DNA of 64,000 nt. Origin: Microbispora sp. NBC_01189 (lineage in GTDB: Bacteria > Actinomycetota > Actinomycetes > Streptosporangiales > Streptosporangiaceae). The translations under genes and the position numbers were made by a program. Of this stretch, positions 40,985-50,717 are shown in pieces; the stretch's first letter is position 1, and each line of letters opens with the position of its first letter. The notes under the pieces were generated by a model. That model had not been told where the DNA came from. It made no database searches and saw only the letters and a program-made list of their open reading frames with translations. The stretch is from the NCBI RefSeq assembly GCF_036010665.1, contig NZ_CP108581.1, positions 5,699,501-5,763,500 of the forward strand, read 5' to 3'.

Positions 40985-43900
40985 TCAGGCCTTGCGGAGC
41001 CGGAAGGACAGGCCGAGGTCGGTGTCCTCGTGGACCGGCAGGTCCTCCTCAGGGCCGGCCCCGCCCGCGGTGATCTCGGTCATGCTCGCCGCCAGCACTT
41101 CCTCGGCGACGGCCGCCCCGCTCTCGCGCAGCGCCCCGGCCAGCTCGCCGTCCGCCGACCACCACAGATCGATGCGGTCGGTGATGGACAGGCCGGTGGA
41201 CTTGCGGGCCTCCTGGAGGAGCCGGATCACGTCGCGCACCAGGCCCGCCCGGCGCAGCTCGTCGGTGATCGCCAGGTCCAGGGCCACGGTCTCACCGGTG
41301 CCGGTGTCGACCGCCCCGGTCTCCACGGCCCAGCCCGACTTCGGCTGCTCGGTGACGATCACGTCGTCCGGGCCGAGCTCCACCGTGCCCAGCTCCCCGG
41401 CCTCGACCCTCGCGGACCCGCCCGCGCGCAGCGCACGGGCCAGCTCCGCCGGGTCGGCGGCCGACACGGCGGAGGCCACGAGCTTCGTCCGCGACCCGAA
41501 CCGCTTGCCGAGGCTGCGGAAGTTCGGCTTGACGGTGAACGTCACCAGGTCGGCGGAGAAGCCGGACAGGTCCTCAAGCCGCTGGACGTTCAGCTCGTCG
41601 GCGATCAGCTCGCGCAGCTCCCCGGGGAGCGCGGCCCAGCCCGGAGCCCCGACCAGGGCCCGCCCGAGCGGCTGGCGGGTCTTGACCGAGGAGGAGGCGC
41701 GGGCCGACCGGCCCAGCTCCACGAGCCGGCGCACCAGCGCCATCCGCTCCGACAGCTCGGGGTCGAGCAGCGCCGCGTTCGTCTCCGGCCAGGACGCCAG
41801 GTGCACCGAGGCCGGAGCGTCCTGGTCGCGCAGCGCGTCCCACAGATAGTCGGTGAGGAACGGCACGAGCGGGGCCATGAGCCGGGTGACGGTCTCCAGG
41901 CACTCGTACAGCGTCGCGAAGGCCGCGGCCTCGCCCGTCCAGAAACGGCGGCGCGAGCGGCGGACGTACCAGTTGGACAGGTCGTCCAGGAACTCGGTGA
42001 GCCGCCGTCCGGCACGGGCCGTGTCGAACTCCTCCAGCGAGGCGGTGACCTCCGTCACCGTGCGGTGCAGCTCCGCCAGCGCCCACCGGTCGATCAGCGG
42101 CCGGTCGGCGTACGCCGGCGCGTCGGCCATCCGGGCGGGCGACCACGACTCGGCGTTGGCGTAGAGGGTGAAGAACGACGCGGTGTTCCAGTAGGTCAGC
42201 AGGACCTTGCGGACGATCTCCTCCAGCGCCGCGTGACCGATCCGCCGGGGCGCCCAGGGGGAGCCGGAGGTGGCCATGTACCAGCGCAGGGAGTCGGCGC
42301 CGTGCTGGTCCATCAGCGGCATCGGCCGCAGCACGTTGCCGAGGTGCTTGCTCATCTTCCGGCCGTCCTCGGCGAGGATCAGCCCGAGGCACAGCACGTT
42401 CTCGTACGACGAGCGGCCGAAGACCAGCGTGCCGACGGCCATCATCGAGTAGAACCAGCCGCGGGTCTGGTCGATCGCCTCGCAGATGAACTGACCCGGG
42501 TAGGACTTCTCGAAGACGTCCTCGTTGACCAGCGGCGCGCCCCACTGGGCGAACGGCATGGCGCCCGAGTCGTACCAGACGTCGATCACGTCCGGCACCC
42601 GGCGCGCCTCCGCCTGACACGCCGGGCAGGGGAAGGACACGTCGTCGACGTACGGGCGGTGCGGGTCGAGCGCGGTCAGGTCGCGGCCCGCCAGCTCGCC
42701 CAGCTCCTTCAGCGAGCCCACGCAGGTGACGTGGTCCTCGTCGGCCGAGCAGACCCACAGCGGCAGCGGCGTGCCCCAGTAGCGGGACCGCGACAGCGCC
42801 CAGTCGACGTTGTTACGGAGCCACTCGCCGTACCGGCCGTGCTTGATCGTCTCGGGGAACCAGTTCGTCCGCTCGTTCTCGGCGAGAAGCCGGTCCTTGA
42901 CGGCGGTGGTCCTGATGTACCAGGAGGGGAGCGCGTAGTAGAGCAGCGGGGTGTGGCAGCGCCAGCAGTGCGGGTAGCTGTGCTCGAAGTGCTCCCCGCG
43001 GAACAGCAGGCCGCGCTCGCGCAGGTTCTCCGTCAGCGGCTCGTCGGCGTCCTTGAAGAACAGCCCGCCCACGAACGGCACGTCCGGCGCGAAGCGCCCG
43101 TCGGGGCCGATCGGGTTGACGACCGGCAGGCCGTACTGCTTGCAGACCGCCATGTCGTCGGCGCCGAAGGCCGGCGCCTGGTGGACCAGGCCGGTGCCGT
43201 CCTCGACCGTGACGTACGTGCCGAGCACGACGTAGTGGGCGTTGTCGATGTCCACCAGGTCGAAGGGCCGCCGGTAGGCGGTGTGCTCCAGCTCCGCGCC
43301 CTGGTAGCTGGCCAGCACCTCGGCGTCCTCGCCGAGGACCCGCCGCAGCAGCGGCTCGGCCACCACGAGCACCTCGTCACCGCGCCGGGCCGCGACGTAC
43401 GTCACGTCGGGGTGCACGGCGACGGCGGTGTTGGACACCAGGGTCCAGGGGGTGGTGGTCCAGATCAGCAGAGTGGCGCCCAGGTCGGCCAGGGGACCGG
43501 AGACGACGGGCATCCGGACGTAGACCGACGGGCTGGACACGGTCTCGTAGCCGCCGGGCTGGCCGAGCTCGTGGTCGGACAGGCCCGTGCCGCAGCGGGG
43601 GCAGTACGGCGTGATCCGGTGGTCGCGGAACAGCAGGTCCTTGTCCCAGACGACCTTGAGCGACCACCAGACGGCCTCGACGTACTGGGGGTCCATGGTG
43701 CGGTAGGCCTGGGACATGTCGACCCAGTAGCCCATCCGCTCGGTCATCTCCTCGAACGCGTCCACGTGCCGCAGCACCGACTCGCGGCAGCGTTCGTTGA
43801 ACTCGGCGATGCCGTACGCCTCGATCTCGGGCTTGCCGGACAGGCCGAGTTCCTTCTCCACGGCGACCTCGACGGGCAGGCCGTGGCAGTCCCAGCCCGC

Positions 43901-44158
43901 CTTGCGGGGCACGTGGTAGCCGCGCATCGACTTGTAGCGGGGGAAGACGTCCTTGAAGACCCGGGCCTCCACGTGGTGGACGCCCGGCATGCCGTTGGCG
44001 GTGGGCGGGCCCTCGTAGAACACCCAGGAGGGGCCGGCGGCGTTCTGTTCCAGAGACCGCTCGAAGATCTTCCCGTCCCGCCAGCGTTCGAGGACCTCTC
44101 GTTCGAGGGCCGGCAGGTCGACCTGCGCGGGAAGTGAGCGGAAGTAGTGGGAAGACAT
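40985..44158 (-). CDS. ileS: Isoleucyl-tRNA synthetase
   Basis: A 1057-residue class I synthetase that charges tRNA-Ile. The HIGH-like element is in YEGPPTANGMPGVHHVEAR, and the second signature is EDGRKMSKHLGN. The editing domain is present (GTGLVHQAPAFGADD). Zinc-type cysteine pairs occur in YCPRCGTGL and FPCPACQAEA. The length and HIGH/KMSK variants match the eukaryote-like IleS2 class. ATG 44158 is chosen because the family begins near FRSLPAQVDLPALEREVLERW; GGAGGG lies about 12 bp upstream. Expression is predicted to be controlled by the T-box leader. Confidence 0.96.
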   Translation of the reverse strand: MSSHYFRSLPAQVDLPALEREVLERWRDGKIFERSLEQNAAGPSWVFYEGPPTANGMPGVHHVEARVFKDVFPRYKSMRGYHVPRKAGWDCHGLPVEVAVEKELGLSGKPEIEAYGIAEFNERCRESVLRHVDAFEEMTERMGYWVDMSQAYRTMDPQYVEAVWWSLKVVWDKDLLFRDHRITPYCPRCGTGLSDHELGQPGGYETVSSPSVYVRMPVVSGPLADLGATLLIWTTTPWTLVSNTAVAVHPDVTYVAARRGDEVLVVAEPLLRRVLGEDAEVLASYQGAELEHTAYRRPFDLVDIDNAHYVVLGTYVTVEDGTGLVHQAPAFGADDMAVCKQYGLPVVNPIGPDGRFAPDVPFVGGLFFKDADEPLTENLRERGLLFRGEHFEHSYPHCWRCHTPLLYYALPSWYIRTTAVKDRLLAENERTNWFPETIKHGRYGEWLRNNVDWALSRSRYWGTPLPLWVCSADEDHVTCVGSLKELGELAGRDLTALDPHRPYVDDVSFPCPACQAEARRVPDVIDVWYDSGAMPFAQWGAPLVNEDVFEKSYPGQFICEAIDQTRGWFYSMMAVGTLVFGRSSYENVLCLGLILAEDGRKMSKHLGNVLRPMPLMDQHGADSLRWYMATSGSPWAPRRIGHAALEEIVRKVLLTYWNTASFFTLYANAESWSPARMADAPAYADRPLIDRWALAELHRTVTEVTASLEEFDTARAGRRLTEFLDDLSNWYVRRSRRRFWTGEAAAFATLYECLETVTRLMAPLVPFLTDYLWDALRDQDAPASVHLASWPETNAALLDPELSERMALVRRLVELGRSARASSSVKTRQPLGRALVGAPGWAALPGELRELIADELNVQRLEDLSGFSADLVTFTVKPNFRSLGKRFGSRTKLVASAVSAADPAELARALRAGGSARVEAGELGTVELGPDDVIVTEQPKSGWAVETGAVDTGTGETVALDLAITDELRRAGLVRDVIRLLQEARKSTGLSITDRIDLWWSADGELAGALRESGAAVAEEVLAASMTEITAGGAGPEEDLPVHEDTDLGLSFRLRKA

Positions 44159-44169
44159 CGTCGGGTGTG

Positions 44170-44428
44170 ACCCTCCACGCGGTGGCTGACAGTGCATGTT
44201 CACGCGTGAAGGGACGAAGCCGGGGACGGCTCCGCGGTACCACCCTTCTTGACGCCCGCTGCCGGACGCCCTCTCGTTTGGCTGCCGCTGCCGGTTCTAC
44301 TCGGCCGATGGCCTTTCCTCCGGCGGCTCCGGGGTGATCTTCCCACCGCGGCCCGCCCCGGGCTCACACCATCCCCGGGTCGCTGAGCGGGCGGATGCGG
44401 AGGTACTCGTCCCCATCAACGCCTTGCA
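44170..44428 (-). promoter_or_regulatory. T-box riboswitch in the ileS leader
   Basis: The minus strand upstream of ileS carries the T-box core AAGGGTGGTACCGCGG (44247-44232), which pairs with the acceptor end of uncharged tRNA. The 5' end reads GATGGGGACGAGTA (about 44416-44403), typical of Stem I, and an AUC isoleucine codon (44338-44336) lies in a GGGAAGATCACC context suited to the specifier loop. There is no terminator stem with a U-tract before the start codon, so control is probably at translation initiation, as reported for actinobacterial ileS leaders. Confidence 0.88.
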
Positions 44429-44618
44429 GACTATGAGGATAACGCGGACCGGCCGTGCGGGCTTCCCGATATGCGGGCGGCGACCGGCGACAGCGGGCGG
44501 AACCCGGGTGAGATCCGGCGTGAGGTGGGAATACGTCGGAGGAACATACGCGGACACCGGGAGGAACTGGCCGAACGTGCCATTTGGTACGGATGGGGTA
44601 AAAGCATCGGCGAGGCCG

Positions 44619-44647
44619 TTGCCGATTCGTTATCGGCGGCCTATGCT
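44619..44647 (+). promoter_or_regulatory. Promoter of the TraR/DksA-like gene
   Basis: TTGCCG (44619-44624) and TATGCT (44642-44647) are 17 bp apart and lie about 45 bp before the ATG at 44693. Good match to a vegetative actinobacterial promoter; not tested. Confidence 0.6.
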
Positions 44648-44692
44648 TCCCGGACCTGGTCGAAGTGCTCCTGTGCGAAGAGGAGGCCCGCA

Positions 44693-45088
44693 ATGACGAC
44701 CCGCACGGCGAGAGCCGCCATCAGTGAGGACGTCTGGTCCGCCGAGGAGCTCGCTGGGGTCCGCGAGCGGCTGCGGCACGAGATCGAGGAGCTGCGCGCC
44801 GACATCGCCAGGGCGGAGGAGCAGCTCGCCTCGGGGGACGAGAGCCAGGGCGCGGGGGACGATCCGGCGGACGCCGGCGCCAAGACCTATGAGCGTGAGC
44901 GCGAGATCGCCCTTACCCTGAATGCGCGCGACCTGCTCGCGCAGAACGAGCGGGCGATCGCCCGCGTCGACGCAGGGACATACGGAGAGTGCGAATCGTG
45001 CCACAAGCCGATCGGCAAGGAGCGCCTGCGGGCGTTCCCGAGGGCGACGCTGTGCGTAGCGTGCAAGCAGCGGGAGGAGCGCCGCTGA
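44693..45088 (+). CDS. TraR/DksA family zinc-finger protein
   Basis: A 131-residue protein with a coiled-coil N-terminal half (LRHEIEELRADIARAEEQLA) and a C-terminal C4 zinc finger (ECESCHKPIGKERLRAFP then LCVACK). This is the DksA/TraR architecture; such proteins reach into the RNA polymerase secondary channel, though many actinobacterial members are uncharacterised. AGGAGG lies 6 bp before ATG 44693. It overlaps lspA, a common arrangement in actinobacteria. Confidence 0.9.
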   Translation: MTTRTARAAISEDVWSAEELAGVRERLRHEIEELRADIARAEEQLASGDESQGAGDDPADAGAKTYEREREIALTLNARDLLAQNERAIARVDAGTYGECESCHKPIGKERLRAFPRATLCVACKQREERR

Positions 45089-45762
45089 GCGGCGCCGACC
45101 CGGCGAGGCCCAACCGGGCGCGGAGGATCGCCCTCCTCGTCGTCGTGGCCACGGTGATCTACGCGCTCGACCAGGTCAGCAAGTTTCTCGTGGTGAGGTT
45201 CCTGGAGCACGAGGAGCCCCTGACCGTCGTTCCCGGCGCGCTCGTCCTGACCGTGATCCGCAACGCCGGCGCCGCCTTCAGCATCGGCACCGGCATGACG
45301 ATCGTGTTCACGGTGATCGCGCTGACCGTCGTCGTCGCGATCGTCCGTACGGCCCGGCAGCTGCGCAGCCTGCCCTGGGCGATCACGCTCGGGCTGCTGC
45401 TCGGCGGGGCCGTCGGCAACCTGACCGACCGCATCTTCCGGTCGCCGGCGCCGTTCCAGGGGCACGTGGTCGACTTCATCCAGGCGTTCCCGGTCACCCG
45501 GTTCCCGGTGTTCAACGTCGCGGACTCGGCGATCGTCTGCGGCGGCGCGCTCGCGGTGTTCCTGGCCTGGCGCGGCTACCAGATCGACGGCACCCGCCAG
45601 ATCGAGGAGGAGACCTCCGGAACCGGCGCGGAGCACGGGACCGCAGAGCACACCGCCGCGGAGCCGACCGGCACCGAGACCCGTGAAGAGAGCCGGGGCG
45701 AGGCCCCGGAGCAGCACCGGGAGCAGGCGGGGGACCGGTCGAGGGAGCGGGCCGATGGGTGA
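45052..45762 (+). CDS. lspA: Lipoprotein signal peptidase
   Basis: An aspartic membrane protease that cleaves prolipoprotein signal peptides. Four membrane helices are visible; catalytic Asp residues lie in HVVDFIQAF and [12 protein letters not shown], and NAGAAFSI is conserved. The C-terminus has a polar Glu/Thr-rich tail of about 60 residues. The start is uncertain: GTG 45052 (GAGGG 7 bp upstream) and GTG 45061 overlap traR, while a CTG at 45085 overlaps the traR stop by 3 bases and has GGAGGA 6 bp upstream. It overlaps the next gene by 8 bp. Confidence 0.92.
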   Translation: MRSVQAAGGAPLSGADPARPNRARRIALLVVVATVIYALDQVSKFLVVRFLEHEEPLTVVPGALVLTVIRNAGAAFSIGTGMTIVFTVIALTVVVAIVRTARQLRSLPWAITLGLLLGGAVGNLTDRIFRSPAPFQGHVVDFIQAFPVTRFPVFNVADSAIVCGGALAVFLAWRGYQIDGTRQIEEETSGTGAEHGTAEHTAAEPTGTETREESRGEAPEQHREQAGDRSRERADG

Positions 45763-46684
45763 CCGCCGCAGTCTTCCGGTGCCCGACGGGCTGGAGGGCG
45801 AGCGCCTCGACGCCGCCCTGGCCCGGTTGTTCGGCTTCTCCCGCACCCGCGCGGCCGAGCTGATCGCCGCCGGGGAGGTGCTGGTCGACGGCGCGGTCCC
45901 GGCGAAGTCCGACCGCGTCCACGCCGGCGCCTGGCTGGACGTCACGATCCCGCCGCCCCCCGCCGCCCCGATGCCCGTGGCCGAGCCCGTGCCCGGCATG
46001 ACGATCGTGTACGAGGACGACGACGTCGTCGTGGTGAGCAAGCCGATCGGGGTGGCCGCGCACCCCACCGTCGGCTGGACCGGCCCCACCGTGATCGGCG
46101 GCCTGCTCGGCGGCGGCCATCGCGTCTCCACCAGCGGCGCGGCCGAGCGGCAGGGCATCGTCCACCGGCTGGACGCCAACACCACCGGCGTCATGGTCGT
46201 CGCCAAGAGCGAGCGGGCCTACACGCACCTCAAGCGGGCCTTCAAGGAACGCACGGTCGACAAGCGCTACCACGCCCTCGTCCAGGGGCACATGGACCCG
46301 CTGCGGGGCACGGTGGACGCCCCGATCGACCGGCACCCCTCAGGCGACGGACGCTTCGCGGTGGTCGCCGGGGGCAAGGACTCGGTCACGCACTACGACA
46401 CGATCGAGGCGTTCCGGGCGGCATCGCTGCTCGACATCAAGCTGGAGACCGGCCGGACCCACCAGATCCGGGTCCACATGGCCGCGCTCAGGCATCCGTG
46501 CGTGGGCGACCTGCTCTACGGCGCCGATCCCACCCTGGCCGCCCGCCTCGGCGTGCGCCGGCAGTGGCTGCACGCGGTCTCGCTGTCGTTCGAGCACCCG
46601 GCGACGGGGGAGTGGATGACGTTCACCAGCGACTATCCCGACGACCTCGGCCGCGCGCTGGAGATCCTCGGCGACGAGGGCTGA
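45755..46684 (+). CDS. RluD-family pseudouridine synthase
   Basis: A 309-residue RluA/RluD family enzyme. An N-terminal S4 domain ([24 protein letters not shown]) is followed by the catalytic [19 protein letters not shown] with the essential Asp, KRYHALVQG, and [12 protein letters not shown]. It isomerises uridines in 23S rRNA. GAGGGAG precedes ATG 45755. The lspA-rluD order is conserved in actinobacteria. Its end is 11 bp from the stop of the convergent kinase gene, with no terminator between. Confidence 0.94.
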   Translation: MGDRRSLPVPDGLEGERLDAALARLFGFSRTRAAELIAAGEVLVDGAVPAKSDRVHAGAWLDVTIPPPPAAPMPVAEPVPGMTIVYEDDDVVVVSKPIGVAAHPTVGWTGPTVIGGLLGGGHRVSTSGAAERQGIVHRLDANTTGVMVVAKSERAYTHLKRAFKERTVDKRYHALVQGHMDPLRGTVDAPIDRHPSGDGRFAVVAGGKDSVTHYDTIEAFRAASLLDIKLETGRTHQIRVHMAALRHPCVGDLLYGADPTLAARLGVRRQWLHAVSLSFEHPATGEWMTFTSDYPDDLGRALEILGDEG

Positions 46685-46695
46685 ACGCGCGCGAC

Positions 46696-48360
46696 TCAGG
46701 CGTTCCAGTCGGTCTCCGGTTGGGTGTAGCCGTCCGGGAAGTCCCCGGAGACGTCGCTCGCTCCGGCCTTGTCGCCGTTACCGGTGCCCTTTCCGTTTCC
46801 CTGGTTTCCCGAGTTTCCCTTGCCCTGGTTTCCCTGGTTTCCCTTGCCGGTGGGCGGCTGGGCCGCGCCGGCGTTCGGGCCCTTGGCGGGCTTCGGGGTG
46901 CCGGGGCCCGCCGCGGCGGGCCCGCCTTTTGGGGCCTTGGCCTTACCGCCGGGCTTCGCCTGGCTCTTCGCCTTCGGCGCGGACCGCTCGGTGGCCCTCT
47001 CCGTGTGCCCGCCGCGGTTCTCCTGCGCCTGCCGCCCGTTCCCTCCGTAGGAGCCGGCCCCGGAGTTCGCCACCGGCCTGGTCGCCGTACGGCCGGAGGC
47101 GCCGCTTCCGGTGTCCTCGGTGGACCCGGAGGCCGCCGAGCCCCCGGCCTCGCCGGGCGTGGGCTTGGCGGTCTTGGTCGCGAAGACGGTCACGGTGGGC
47201 ACGCTGACGGCGGCGGCGGCCCGGGTGTCGCCCGCGGTCCGGGCGGTCGCGAACGCCGCCGCGCCCGCGGCCACGCCGACCAGGGCGACGAGCGCGCCCG
47301 TTCCGACCGCCATCGTCCAGGGCCTGCGGCGCGGGCTCGCCGGGGCCGGCGCGGAGACCGGGCTGAAGGCAGGAGTGCGACCGGCGACCGGTGCGGGGAC
47401 GGACGCGGGCAGGGGAGTGGGCACGGACACGGGAAGGGGGGTGGGCGCGGTCGCCTCACCCTGGTCGAACAGCGGCACGAACCGGGCGAGCCGGGGCGCC
47501 TGCCGGGGGCGCGGCACCACCGGGTCGGCCACCCGCCCGGTGGCCACCGCGTGCAGGTGCAGCACCGCCTGGTCGGCCGTCATCCTGAGATCGGGGTCCT
47601 TGACGAGGAGTCCCGCGATGACCTGGGCCAGCGGCCCGGCCCGGTGTATCGGTCCCGCATCCTCGTACATCACCGCGGCCAGCGTCGCCAGCGCGTGGCC
47701 CCGGTTGAACGGCGAGCGCCCCTCCACGGCCAGGAACAGCGTCACCCCGAGAGACCACAGGTCGGACGCCCGCTGCGCCTGCTGCCCCGCCGCCCGTTCG
47801 GGGGCGATGAACGCCGGCGTCCCGACGAGCATCCCGGTGCGGGTGACCGGGGAGTCGTCCTCCATCGCCGCGATGCCGAAGTCGGTCAGCACGACCCGTC
47901 CGTCCTCGGCGAGCAGGACGTTGTCGGGCTTGACGTCCCGGTGCAGCACTCCGTTCGCGTGCGCGACGCGCAGGCCGGCCAGCACCTGCGAGCCGATCTC
48001 CGCCACCCGGCGCGGCGGGAGCGGCCCCTCCTCGCGGATCACCGATCCCAGTGTCCGGGACGGGACCAGTTCGAGCACGATCCAGGGGTAGCCGCCCTCC
48101 TCGAAGGCGTCGTACACCGCCGCCACGTTCGGATGGCTGATCCGCCCGGCCGCCCTGGCCTCCCGGAAGGTCCGGACCGTGAAGACGTCCCGTTCCGTCC
48201 CGGTCATCTCGGCGGACTGGTGCAGTTCCTTGACGGCGACCTCGCGTTCGAGCACCCGGTCGACCGCTCGCCACACGGTGCCCATGCCGCCCCGCCCCAG
48301 CGGCTCGATCAGGCGATAGCGTCCTGCCACGACACGTTCGGAGGTCTGCGCATCAGCCAT
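46696..48360 (-). CDS. Membrane Ser/Thr protein kinase (Gly/Asn-rich extracellular tail)
   Basis: A 554-residue Hanks-type kinase. The kinase domain (about residues 12-275) has GRGGMGTVW, EVAVKEL, HRDVKPDNVLL, DFGIAAM and GTPAFIAPER. A proline-rich juxtamembrane region and one membrane helix (around TMAVGTGALVALVGVAAG) follow. The outer part is disordered, rich in Gly, Lys and Asn, with GNQGNQGKGN-type repeats; there are no PASTA domains. ATG 48360 is preferred over ATG 48393. Target and signal are unknown. Confidence 0.9.
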   Translation of the reverse strand: MADAQTSERVVAGRYRLIEPLGRGGMGTVWRAVDRVLEREVAVKELHQSAEMTGTERDVFTVRTFREARAAGRISHPNVAAVYDAFEEGGYPWIVLELVPSRTLGSVIREEGPLPPRRVAEIGSQVLAGLRVAHANGVLHRDVKPDNVLLAEDGRVVLTDFGIAAMEDDSPVTRTGMLVGTPAFIAPERAAGQQAQRASDLWSLGVTLFLAVEGRSPFNRGHALATLAAVMYEDAGPIHRAGPLAQVIAGLLVKDPDLRMTADQAVLHLHAVATGRVADPVVPRPRQAPRLARFVPLFDQGEATAPTPLPVSVPTPLPASVPAPVAGRTPAFSPVSAPAPASPRRRPWTMAVGTGALVALVGVAAGAAAFATARTAGDTRAAAAVSVPTVTVFATKTAKPTPGEAGGSAASGSTEDTGSGASGRTATRPVANSGAGSYGGNGRQAQENRGGHTERATERSAPKAKSQAKPGGKAKAPKGGPAAAGPGTPKPAKGPNAGAAQPPTGKGNQGNQGKGNSGNQGNGKGTGNGDKAGASDVSGDFPDGYTQPETDWNA

Positions 48361-48454
48361 GGTTGTCGCGCTACCCCACTTGGGGGAACGCATGCGACAT
48401 CGTTACCGTTCTGGGACAAACTGCTTTCCGGCCCGCACGCGTCGCTGATCGTCA

Positions 48455-50341
48455 TCAGGGCTGGAAGGTGCGGGCGAAGGCCTTGAAGTATGACAACCCG
48501 GAAGTCCAGCGGGCATCGCTCACCTGCCAGTAGAGGGCGACACACCGGCCGTCGGCGAGCCGGAAGGCGCGGTCGAGCACCCGCACCTTCCCGGTGCTGA
48601 CCTCGTGGGTGAACTCCCAGTCGGCGGAGGGCACGCCGAGGTAGGTGCCCGGCGTGATGCCGATGCGTTCGTAGCCGCGCAGGTATCCCTTCTCGGTCGA
48701 GGCCTCCTCGACCGTGCGCACGGCGCTGACCGGGTCGTCGGTCTCCCAGGGGGTCAGGTCCACCTGCAGGTAGTCCCGGCCGTTCGGGGCGTGGAAGCGC
48801 ACCCGCGTGGCCTCCCTGCCGTACGGGATCCAGCCGGCGGGCAGGGCGATCGAGAAGCCCAGCGGGTCGAGATGTGTCGTCCAGCCGGCGGGCAGCGCGG
48901 CCGGACGCGGGGACGGCTTCCCGGACAGTTCCTGCGACGGCTCCTGGGATGGCTCGGGCGACGGAGGCCCGGAGGACGGCCCGGTGTGGGGGCTCGGCTC
49001 GCCGGCGCCGTCCGACGAAGTGGAGTCCCCGGTCGAGTCCCCGGTGGAGTCGCCGGTGCCGTTCCCGGTGCCGTTCTCTGAGGCCGACGCGGAGTCCCGG
49101 ACAGCCGGCCCCGCGGCGAACTGCTGGTAGCCGAACCACCCGCCCGCCACGACGCCCACGAGCAGCACCGGGATCAGGACCAGCAGGGCCACTCTGCCCG
49201 CCCGGCCGCGCCGACCGGGGGACCGCGGAGAAGGGGGCAGGGAGTGCGGGGGGTGCGTGGAGGCGGCGCCGTACGCGCCGGGGCCGGGCTGCCCCGGACC
49301 GGACGGCGCGCCGTGCCAGGAGTCGCCGTACGGCTGGGCGCCCGGCGGTGTCTGCTGCCAGTGCGCGCCGGACGGCTGCTGCGGCCCCGACGGGTTCGGG
49401 TACCAGTGGCTGCCACCCGGTGGCAGCGGTGATCCGGGGGGCGTCTGCTGCCAGGAGCCCCCGGACGGGTTCGGCTGCCAGGAGCCGGGCGGGGGCGCGG
49501 CGGCCGCCGGTCCGGGGCCGGCCGCCGCGGCGTTGCGTAGGGCGGCGTTGAGCAGGGCGGCGGTCTCGCCCGGGGAGATGCGGTGCGCGGGATCCTTACG
49601 CAGCAGGCCTTCGAGCACGGGCGTGAGGGCCCCCGCCCGCAGAGGCGGCGCGGGATCGTCGTGCAGCACGGCCGCCATCGTGGCCACCGCCGAGTTGCGG
49701 TCGAACGGCGTCCTGCCCTCCACCGCGGCGTACAGCGTCGCGCCGAGGGACCACAGGTCGGACTCGGGGGTCGCGGGATAGCCGTTGAGCCGCTCGGGCG
49801 GCAGGAACGCCGGCGTGCCGGTGATGTCCCCGGTCATGGTCAGCCCGGTCTCCTCCGGCATGGTCGCGATGCCGAAGTCGGTGAGCACGACCCGGGTCTC
49901 CCCGCTGAGCAGCACGTTCTCCGGCTTCACGTCCCGGTGCAGCACGCCGGCGGCGTGCGCGGTGCACAGCGCGTCGAGGACCTGCAGGCCGATGGCGGCC
50001 ACCCGGTCGGGCGGGAGCGGGCCCTGGTCGCGCAGCACCTGCCCGAGGGAGCGCGACTGGACCAGTTGCATCACGATCCAGGGCCGGCCGTCCTCCTCGA
50101 TGACGTCGTGCACGACGACGACGTTGGGATGGTCGATGCGGCCCGCCGCCCGCGCCTCGCGGATCGTCCGCCGGTTGAACGTGTCCCGGTCCTCCTCGGA
50201 GGTGGGATGGTAGAGCACCTCTTTCACGGCCACCGTACGGGCGAGCAGGTCGTCATGGGCACGCCAGACGACGCCCATGCCCCCGCGGCCGATCGGTTCG
50301 AGCAGGCGATATCTGCCCGCCACCCGACGCTCCTCGTCCAC
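48455..50341 (-). CDS. Membrane Ser/Thr protein kinase with extracellular domain
   Basis: A 628-residue Hanks-type kinase, paralogue of the one just downstream. Kinase motifs are GRGGMGVVW, TVAVKEV, HRDVKPENVLL, DFGIATM and GTPAFLPPER. A Pro/Gly/Trp-rich linker (QQTPPG and NPSG repeats) leads to a membrane helix (VALLVLIPVLLVGVVAGG). Outside is a Ser/Thr/Pro-rich stalk and a folded domain of about 140 residues (GFSIALPAGW to the C-terminus) that looks like a PsbP/LpqN-type sensor fold. GTG 50341 has GGAGGGG upstream. Confidence 0.9.
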   Translation of the reverse strand: MDEERRVAGRYRLLEPIGRGGMGVVWRAHDDLLARTVAVKEVLYHPTSEEDRDTFNRRTIREARAAGRIDHPNVVVVHDVIEEDGRPWIVMQLVQSRSLGQVLRDQGPLPPDRVAAIGLQVLDALCTAHAAGVLHRDVKPENVLLSGETRVVLTDFGIATMPEETGLTMTGDITGTPAFLPPERLNGYPATPESDLWSLGATLYAAVEGRTPFDRNSAVATMAAVLHDDPAPPLRAGALTPVLEGLLRKDPAHRISPGETAALLNAALRNAAAAGPGPAAAAPPPGSWQPNPSGGSWQQTPPGSPLPPGGSHWYPNPSGPQQPSGAHWQQTPPGAQPYGDSWHGAPSGPGQPGPGAYGAASTHPPHSLPPSPRSPGRRGRAGRVALLVLIPVLLVGVVAGGWFGYQQFAAGPAVRDSASASENGTGNGTGDSTGDSTGDSTSSDGAGEPSPHTGPSSGPPSPEPSQEPSQELSGKPSPRPAALPAGWTTHLDPLGFSIALPAGWIPYGREATRVRFHAPNGRDYLQVDLTPWETDDPVSAVRTVEEASTEKGYLRGYERIGITPGTYLGVPSADWEFTHEVSTGKVRVLDRAFRLADGRCVALYWQVSDARWTSGLSYFKAFARTFQP

Positions 50342-50717
50342 CCGCCCCTCCTCGGAACCCCCTGAATGGTCCCACAGGCGGACGCCCGGCCGTTCACCGT
50401 GACGGAAATCCCCGGCGCCGGGGAGACGGGCGACGGCGGGAGCGCGCGCACGCCGTGCCGCCGCCACGGTACGCCGGCGTGGGCGAACCTGATGCGCAGT
50501 CGTTATGGCGCGTTATAAAAGGCGGATTCGGCCCACTCTTATCACCCTGACCTGCGGAGATGTCGCATCTCACACTTTCCCTCATTGCTCCGTGGCATTT
50601 TCGACACATCTTGTCGGCCTTGTCCGGTTTATTGCCTTCTAATACTGTCCGCAGTGACTTTGTCGTTTCCCGGACGGAGCTCCCCCCGAGACATCCCGTC
50701 CCCCGCCTGGAGGCGAA
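50342..50717. other. Divergent intergenic region, no gene seen
   Basis: About 376 bp between the kinase gene and the secreted M14 peptidase. It is clearly A/T-richer from about 50500 to 50660, including a TTATAAAA run at 50513, and should hold both promoters. No complete -35/-10 pair or known operator was identified. Confidence 0.5.
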
